DNA of 64,000 nt from an uncultured Tateyamaria sp. (GTDB lineage: Bacteria; Pseudomonadota; Alphaproteobacteria; Rhodobacterales; Rhodobacteraceae), in contig NZ_CANNDO010000008.1 of assembly GCF_947503385.1 (NCBI RefSeq), forward strand, positions 62,001 through 126,000, in the 5' to 3' direction. The stretch's first letter is position 1, and every line of letters begins with the position of its first letter. Made by a program: the position numbers and the translations under genes. Below the pieces are notes generated by a model. That model saw nothing but the letters and a program-made list of their open reading frames with translations, was not told where the DNA came from and searched no databases. Below are positions 59,448 through 64,000 of this stretch, one piece after another.

Positions 59448-60857
59448 ATGCTGACCCGCCTGTCCCTGCGCCTGCGCATTTTTCTGTTCTTCTGCCTGCT
59501 GGCGGCGGGTGGGGCGGCGCTGGCGGCGGGTGCTTTGTATTTCGGCTGGTCGCGGGCGGACCCGGCGCTGCCCGCTGCGCCTTTCATGTCGGCCTTTGTC
59601 CTGTTTACCTTTGCCAATATGGGGCTCGCGGCGGTGGTGTGGTTCCTCTTTGACGAGAATGTCGCCAAGCCGATCAACGCCTTGGCGGCACAGTTGCGGT
59701 TGCGGGCGCATTCGGGTGTGGATGCCGATCTGGATGCGGATGCGGCGCGCTATCTGGGTGATCTGGCCCCGGCGGCGCGGGCGGTGTCGCATTGCCTGAG
59801 CGCCAGCGTCATGGACACCGCGTCAGCCGTGGCACATGAAACCGCGCGCCTGCAAGCCGAGGCGGAGCGGCTGACCGCCCTGCTGACCGAAATTCCCGTG
59901 GCCACGATCATGCTGAACGAACGGATGTGCATTGTTCTTTATGACGGGCAGGCGGCGGACATCCTGTCGGGCATCGCGCCGCCGCGGCTCAAGGCGCCGC
60001 TGGTCGATTACTTTTACGCGGCTGATCTGGGGCGGGCAAAGTCGGCGCTGAACCAGACCGGGGCCGAGGTGGCTTTTGACCTGCGGGACAGGGACGGGGC
60101 GATGACGTTCCTTGCCAAGCTGAAGCCGCTGGATGGTGCGGGCTATATGCTGTTGATCGACATGCCAGACATCCCGCTGACCCCGGAGGCGGCGCGTCCG
60201 CTGGTGTATGATTTCGACCTGCTGAACGCGGGCGACGATGCGGATACGCTGGACACAGCCCTGTCGGAGTTGTGCTGTGTCGCCTTTGATTCCGAAACCA
60301 CGGGGCTGTCGACCGAACGGGACGACGTGGTGCAATTGGGGGCCGTGCGTATACTCAATGGCCGGATTGTCGAGGGTGAGGTTCTGGACAGTTATGTTGA
60401 TCCGGGGCGCCGCATCCCGCCTGCGTCCACGGCGGTGCATCACGTGTCGGACGCGGATGTGCGCGGTGCGCCGGATTTCGCAACGGCGGGTCGCGCCCTG
60501 CACGGGTTTTGCCGCGATGCGGTTCTGGTGGCGCACAACGCGCCTTTCGACCTTGCCTTTTTGCGCCGGGCCGAAGGTGAAATGGGGGTCGTCTGGGACC
60601 ATCCGGTACTGGATACCGTGTTGTTGTCGGCCATCGTCTTTGGCACGACCGAGGTGCATACGCTTGACGCGCTGTGCGACCGGCTGGGCATCACCATTCC
60701 CCCCGAGCACCGGCACACGGCACTGGGAGACGCGCAGGTGACGGCGGCGGCGCTGGTCAAGCTGATGCCACTGCTTGAGGCCAAGGGGCTGCGCACCCTG
60801 CGGGATGTGATTTCCGAGAGCAAGAAACATGGGCGCCTTTTGCAGGATCTGAACTAA
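59448..60857 (+). CDS. Membrane-anchored DnaQ-like 3'-5' exonuclease
   Basis: Protein of 469 residues: two N-terminal helices, a PAS/HAMP-like middle region (about 70-250) and a C-terminal DEDDh exonuclease domain (about 275-440) with FDSETTGLS (first acid pair), HNAPFDLAFL and HRHTALGDAQVTAAAL (His and last Asp). Such exonuclease genes sit after DUF294 genes beside ActP symporters; why an exonuclease joins an acetate-uptake operon is unclear. Confidence 0.9.
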   Translation: MLTRLSLRLRIFLFFCLLAAGGAALAAGALYFGWSRADPALPAAPFMSAFVLFTFANMGLAAVVWFLFDENVAKPINALAAQLRLRAHSGVDADLDADAARYLGDLAPAARAVSHCLSASVMDTASAVAHETARLQAEAERLTALLTEIPVATIMLNERMCIVLYDGQAADILSGIAPPRLKAPLVDYFYAADLGRAKSALNQTGAEVAFDLRDRDGAMTFLAKLKPLDGAGYMLLIDMPDIPLTPEAARPLVYDFDLLNAGDDADTLDTALSELCCVAFDSETTGLSTERDDVVQLGAVRILNGRIVEGEVLDSYVDPGRRIPPASTAVHHVSDADVRGAPDFATAGRALHGFCRDAVLVAHNAPFDLAFLRRAEGEMGVVWDHPVLDTVLLSAIVFGTTEVHTLDALCDRLGITIPPEHRHTALGDAQVTAAALVKLMPLLEAKGLRTLRDVISESKKHGRLLQDLN

Positions 60858-60890
60858 GCGCCCCTCTTGCGCGGGCAGTCATCGCCTCTT

Positions 60891-60905
60891 TATACTACTC
60901 AGTAG
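60891..60905 (+). promoter_or_regulatory. Promoter/operator of the toxin-antitoxin pair
   Basis: A TATACT hexamer (60891-60896) overlaps the palindrome CTACT-C-AGTAG (60895-60905), directly upstream of the antitoxin ribosome-binding site. This fits autorepression by the antitoxin. Confidence 0.55.
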
Positions 60906-60921
60906 CAACAGGAGTATGCGC

Positions 60922-61191
60922 ATGTCCGTCAAAGCCTCCGTTTCGATTACGGATCAACAAGACGAGTTTGCCCGGCAGTTGGTGGCCGACGGCCAGTATT
61001 CCAGCGTCAGCGCGGTTGTGCAGCGGGGCCTTGAACTGGTCCGCACCGAGAAAGAGCGTGAAGCGGCGGAACTGGCGGCCTTGCAGGCGTTTTTCGCCGA
61101 GCGAGCGGCCGGGTCGTTTGTGTCGGCGGAGGAAGGACGCCGCCGGACCGATGACATGATCGCGGCCAAGATCCGTGCCCACGGACTATAA
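60922..61191 (+). CDS. parD: ParD/CopG-like antitoxin (ribbon-helix-helix)
   Basis: Protein of 89 residues with an N-terminal ribbon-helix-helix (SVKASVSITDQQDEFARQLV, then YSSVSAVVQRGLELVRTE) and a long helical C-terminus that would wrap the toxin. The start at 60922 is set by an AGGAG seven bases upstream. It overlaps the toxin gene by 17 bp. Typical plasmid-maintenance module. Confidence 0.88.
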   Translation: MSVKASVSITDQQDEFARQLVADGQYSSVSAVVQRGLELVRTEKEREAAELAALQAFFAERAAGSFVSAEEGRRRTDDMIAAKIRAHGL

Positions 61192-61537
61192 GGTATTGCG
61201 CAGCGCGGCCTGCGACGCGGATATCGAGATCATTTTTGACCACCTGTTCGGGGCCTATCGCGACCTTGGCGAACCAATTGCGGATGCGCTGACCCGCGCC
61301 GCAGCCCGTGTGCGCGGGATCGAGGACGCGCTGGCGCGGTTGGGCGATGTGCCGTTTCAGGGCACGCTAGTGCCACACATTATGGACGGGCTGCGCCACG
61401 TGACCAAGGACAGTGCCGTGTTCTATTTTGTCACCGACGAGGCGCGGGCAGAGGTGCGCGTGCTTGGCGTGTTCTTTGGCGGTCAGGATCACCGGCGGCA
61501 TATCTTGCAGCGCATCCTGCATGTTTCAACCAAGTAG
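61175..61537 (+). CDS. parE: ParE/RelE-family toxin
   Basis: Protein of 120 residues starting at GTG inside the antitoxin end. Family pattern: YKVLRSAACDADIEIIFDHL at the start, then FQGTLVPHIMDGLRHVTKDS and a C-terminal GVFFGGQDHRRHILQRIL strand. ParE toxins target DNA gyrase; the target here is not shown. It ends 10 bp before the insertion sequence, so it is intact. Confidence 0.86.
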   Translation: MPTDYKVLRSAACDADIEIIFDHLFGAYRDLGEPIADALTRAAARVRGIEDALARLGDVPFQGTLVPHIMDGLRHVTKDSAVFYFVTDEARAEVRVLGVFFGGQDHRRHILQRILHVSTK

Positions 61538-61596
61538 AAATGTCTACTGGGTTTGCAAAGCAGAAGTGTCACCAACAGCGCTGACGGTAGCAAGGC

Positions 61597-61929
61597 TTAG
61601 CAGCCCGGAGACCTCAAATATCGCAGGGCTGAAAAGCCTTGCGGGACTGGTCGTCCGGAGATCAGGGTGGCGTATTCTTCGCGAACGTCATCATCAATCT
61701 GTACACCGCTATTGCCGCCGTACAGACGATCATTCTGGTCTTTCCGAGGCCCTGAAATCCAGTAGTGACCACCGGTCTCAGTCTCGAAATAGTTCGCTTT
61801 GAAACCTGCGCCCTTCAGGCTCTGGAATTTGAGACCCTTGTAGTACAGCGTCTTCCCCGACTTCGAGAAATATACACGCCCAATCACAGCAGGGCCTTCA
61901 AGCCCGTCTGCCTTGCTTTCGATGTACAT
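61597..61929 (-). CDS. Small conserved protein, probable IS passenger gene
   Basis: Protein of 110 residues beginning MYIESKADGLEGPAVIGRVY, with SGKTLYYKGLKFQSLKGAGF and a GGHYWISGPRKDQNDRLYGG stretch. It belongs to a widespread small family (about 80-90 residues) that databases sometimes mislabel as 1-deoxyxylulose-5-phosphate synthase; no such enzyme domain is present. I start it at 61929 where the family begins; a longer frame reaches 62013 or 62154. It lies between the transposase and the left inverted repeat, so it seems to travel with the element. Confidence 0.75.
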   Translation of the reverse strand: MYIESKADGLEGPAVIGRVYFSKSGKTLYYKGLKFQSLKGAGFKANYFETETGGHYWISGPRKDQNDRLYGGNSGVQIDDDVREEYATLISGRPVPQGFSALRYLRSPGC

Positions 61930-62083
61930 GATCTTTGAACGTGACAGCCGGAACTGCGAGGGTAATTCCTCGTCGAGCTGTAGCTTGTCCATCCAATGAT
62001 CGGCGTGTCTCATGCCGTCCTGATAGTTACATTGCTCTCTAAAGTCATCCCTCGGCGGCGGCTCGCTCGGCGCGTCTGCGCTG

Positions 62084-63409
62084 TTAGTACGCTTCCATCT
62101 TTGACGGGCGTCCTCTGGGTCGGCGTCCGGTCTTCTTGTAGCCGTTCCTCGCACTCTCGGGTTTGACCTTTGGCGGCGGTGTGGCCTTCTCCTGTTCTTC
62201 CTTGATGTGGGCCAGAACGGCGCTTAGGTGCTTGTTCTCTGTGATCGCCGCATGGGTCACCCGCTGCTGATGTGGATCGAAGATGCTGCAGGGCAGGGCG
62301 ACGCCTTTGGCGCGGACTTGGATGCGCCCGTCCGGCATCTCATAAACATCCACGTATTTACCGGCGAGACCGCGCGTCAGATCGTTAACCTCCAGCCGTA
62401 TGCGCTTGCGGTCGTACGTGAGCGTCAAATCCTTAGTGACATAGCGTTTATCGCGCAGACAGAATACTTCCGCCAGCCGATCCGGCTCAATGTTCAAAGC
62501 ACGATGCAGATTGTCTGTCTTTACCGGGGCCTTTGCGAACTTGGCGTTGTAGCGTTTGACGAAGCCCGCAAGGAAAGCGTTGCCGTCTTCCATGTTTGAG
62601 ATGCCTGCGATGCGCAGCTCTTTGACCAACCGATCTTGCAGTGTCCGGTTGGCCCGTTCAACACGGCCTTTGGCCTGAGAGCTGTTCGCACAGATGATCT
62701 CAATGTTCAGCTCCGCGAGAGCACGCCCGAATTGGGTCATGCCCGTCATATGTTCATTGGGTTTTGGAACTCGGAACACTGTGTGCTTGTCACTGTAGAA
62801 AGCAACAGGGCGTCCATGCTTCAGCAGATAGCTTTCCACTGCCTCGAAATAGCTGAACGTGCTCTCGGACGTGACGAAGCGCAGCTCCATCAACGTGCTG
62901 GTGGCATCGTCGATGAAGACGAGCAGGGTGCAAGGATCGCCCCGATCCTCGAACCAACGGTGGTCTGATCCGTCAATCTGGATCAGCGCGCCGAAGCATT
63001 CCCGGCGCAAACGCGGCTGGTGGGACGTGCGGCGTTGTTTGCGAGAGAGCCAGATGCCATCTTCCTGCATCCACTTACGAACCGTCTCGCGCGAGACTTT
63101 GAAGCCGTGATGCTCGGCCAGCATCTCAGCCGCCAAGGTCGGCCCGAAGTCGGCGTAGCGCTCCTTGATGAGGCTGAGCGCATAGTCGCGTTTGGCATGG
63201 TGAATGCGATTGTTCGGAGGTTTGCCACGCGCTTTGTGCCGGATCGCCGATGCGCCATCCTGACAATACCGCTTCAACAGTCGGAAAATCTGTCGCCGTG
63301 TCAGGCACAACATGTTCGCCGCAGTATCGACCGTCAGCCGACCATCATCGACCTGCGCCAAAACCTCCACGCGGTTCAACTCGCGCTCGCTCATAATTAC
63401 CCATCCCAT
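62084..63409 (-). CDS. Transposase, DDE/rve type (ISNCY/IS1202-like)
   Basis: Protein of 441 residues: an N-terminal helix-turn-helix (TVDTAANMLCLTRRQIFRLL), a second HTH-like part (HHGFKVSRETVRKWMQEDGI), an rve integrase core with catalytic residues in QIDGSDHRW (Asp), FYSDKHTVFR (Asp) and SQAKGRVERANRTLQ (Glu), and a basic C-terminal tail (RRPRGRPSK). All three catalytic residues are present, so it is probably active. It starts at 63409 or 63394. The 5' part matches copy 1. Confidence 0.93.
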   Translation of the reverse strand: MGWVIMSERELNRVEVLAQVDDGRLTVDTAANMLCLTRRQIFRLLKRYCQDGASAIRHKARGKPPNNRIHHAKRDYALSLIKERYADFGPTLAAEMLAEHHGFKVSRETVRKWMQEDGIWLSRKQRRTSHQPRLRRECFGALIQIDGSDHRWFEDRGDPCTLLVFIDDATSTLMELRFVTSESTFSYFEAVESYLLKHGRPVAFYSDKHTVFRVPKPNEHMTGMTQFGRALAELNIEIICANSSQAKGRVERANRTLQDRLVKELRIAGISNMEDGNAFLAGFVKRYNAKFAKAPVKTDNLHRALNIEPDRLAEVFCLRDKRYVTKDLTLTYDRKRIRLEVNDLTRGLAGKYVDVYEMPDGRIQVRAKGVALPCSIFDPHQQRVTHAAITENKHLSAVLAHIKEEQEKATPPPKVKPESARNGYKKTGRRPRGRPSKMEAY

Positions 63410-63549
63410 GTCTGCTCACCCTCAGTAATTTTTGAGGGCAGAGTGACATTCCTGAATTGCTCATGGGTGACATTATCGCTTTGCGGCTACAGGTAATACT
63501 CCGTTTAAGGTTAGTTATGTTAAAGTACGCCGCAATTTGTGGGCAAATT

Positions 63550-63924
63550 TCACCCGGCCTCGTTTGCGTCACGTGAGACGTCGATGAGATCGGCGAAATC
63601 ATCGTCTGAAAACTGTAGTGTATATGGCGTGATATCGGCTTCGGTCCCGTCCGCATAAAGCGCGCGGGCACGGATTTCGAACGCGCCCCATGTCCAGAAC
63701 GTGATGGAAAAGTCGTTGCCGCGGTTGCGGGACTGGCGTTCGGCATTGGCGAAGGTGTGGTGCAGTCTGTATTTCACCCCCGCGATCGCTTCCAATTCCC
63801 GCGGATTATCCGCATCCAGCCAGACACCCACGTGAAAATGGCGTTTGCCCCCGGCGCGCAGGACCTTGTATTTGGTGCGGCCTGCGCGGTCCTTGATCAG
63901 GCTGTTTTTCAGTCTGAGTGCCAT
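63550..63924 (-). CDS. pYEATS-domain protein
   Basis: Protein of 124 residues. Residues about 45-110 (VKYRLHHTFANAERQSRNRG, then FSITFWTWGAFEIRARALYA) match the prokaryotic YEATS (pYEATS) domain, an immunoglobulin-like fold whose eukaryotic relatives read acylated lysines. In bacteria it occurs in signalling and predicted conflict systems. It follows another gene by 3 bp on the same strand. No function can be assigned to this copy. Confidence 0.75.
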   Translation of the reverse strand: MALRLKNSLIKDRAGRTKYKVLRAGGKRHFHVGVWLDADNPRELEAIAGVKYRLHHTFANAERQSRNRGNDFSITFWTWGAFEIRARALYADGTEADITPYTLQFSDDDFADLIDVSRDANEAG

Positions 63925-63927
63925 GGT

Positions 63928-64000
63928 TCAGCCCTCCTGTCCGATTGCACGCATGGAGGTGTCCGCCTCTTCGGTGGTGGGGCTGTCGTCGCCGATATAC
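63928..64000 (-). CDS. C-terminal end of an unidentified gene (partial)
   Basis: An open frame entering from the window edge gives a tail that includes YIGDDSPTTEEADTSM and ends at a TGA (63930 to 63928), 3 bp before the pYEATS ATG; its GGAGGG near the stop would serve as the pYEATS ribosome-binding site. Too short to identify; likely co-transcribed with the pYEATS gene. Confidence 0.6.
   Translation of the reverse strand, partial: YIGDDSPTTEEADTSMRAIGQEG

Larger units (their letters stand above)
61548..63491 (-). mobile_element. Complete insertion sequence (ISNCY/IS1202-like) with passenger gene
   Basis: The right end (fixed by divergence from copy 1 after 63491) reads inward TGTAGCC-GCAAAGC-GATAA-TGTCACC. 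A matching left end at 61548 reads TGGGTTT-GCAAAGC-AGAAG-TGTCACC: two identical 7-base blocks at identical spacing and identical distance from a terminal TG. This gives a 1944-bp element holding the transposase and a small gene. No clear target duplication is visible (flanks GTCTAC and GGTAAT). Confidence 0.8.

Noticed and set aside
61597-62154. 1-deoxy-D-xylulose-5-phosphate synthase
   Set aside because: The small family is sometimes given this name, but the protein is far too short and has no thiamine-diphosphate or transketolase motifs.
1-63491. End overlap of an uncircularised 62.7-kb plasmid contig
   Set aside because: The identity stops exactly at the IS end; sequences after 813 and 63491 differ, so these are two genuine IS copies rather than a circular overlap.
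1-64000. tRNA, rRNA, CRISPR arrays or known riboswitches
   Set aside because: No cloverleaf, rRNA-like stretch, regular spacer-repeat array or recognisable riboswitch was seen on reading both strands; small RNAs cannot be excluded by eye.

Overview
The window looks like part of an extrachromosomal replicon (plasmid or chromid) of a marine-type alphaproteobacterium, most likely a Rhodobacteraceae/Roseobacter-group member. The grounds are high GC, dense ATGA-overlapping operons, alphaproteobacterial family types (form II coxSLM, a PQQ-linked ped-type ABC system, tupBCA, DUF3305/DUF3306/DUF6494/DUF6505 genes around formate dehydrogenase) and a Rep_3-type initiator with parAB. I see no rRNA, tRNA or CRISPR array. 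This is judged from protein sequence alone; no database search was possible.

Layout. 1-813 is the end of an insertion sequence cut by the window edge. 846-4995 encodes a FIST-domain sensor, a hybrid histidine kinase and a LuxR-type response regulator. 5107-15692 holds a PQQ alcohol dehydrogenase with the lanthanide D-x-D signature, cytochrome c-550, an XoxJ-like binding protein, a ped-type ABC exporter set with its beta-propeller and binding protein, and an orphan NitT/TauT-like uptake system. 15778-20007 is a coxG-S-L-M set of the form II molybdenum hydroxylase type. 20062-23039 is an ApbE/NosR-like pair without nosZ. 23144-27713 holds the matching ABC permease, a VWA protein and pqqABCDE. 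27789-41302 is a respiratory formate dehydrogenase locus with chaperone, accessory iron-sulfur protein, cytochromes, peptidyl-prolyl isomerase and an NtrC-like regulator that lacks GAFTGA. 41361-43806 is a DUF6494-Mrp-ligase-like-DUF6505 operon. 43909-46138 is a tungstate ABC transporter. 46266-50152 is the replication and partition module: paired 18-bp palindromes, parB, parA, iterons and the initiator gene. 50162-60857 carries a sensor kinase, acetyl-CoA synthetase, adenylate kinase, an acetate-type symporter, a DUF294/CBS protein and a DnaQ-like exonuclease. 60922-61537 is a toxin-antitoxin pair. 61548-63491 is a complete second copy of the insertion sequence, apparently with a passenger gene. 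The window ends with a pYEATS-domain gene and the tail of an upstream gene.

How it fits together. The plasmid appears to carry a periplasmic alcohol-oxidation chain (quinoprotein, cytochrome c, cofactor synthesis), a possible aldehyde-oxidising molybdoenzyme, formate oxidation with its own tungstate supply, and acetate uptake and activation with an adenylate kinase to recycle the AMP. A recurrent promoter element (core CTTTGGTCG, with a TAGGCT-like -10 about 36 bp downstream at several promoters) lies in front of most of the PQQ/alcohol transcription units and the response regulator, suggesting one regulon. Two same-strand copies of the insertion sequence bracket the whole replicon core, so recombination between them would release a circle of 62,678 bp that carries its own origin and partition genes.
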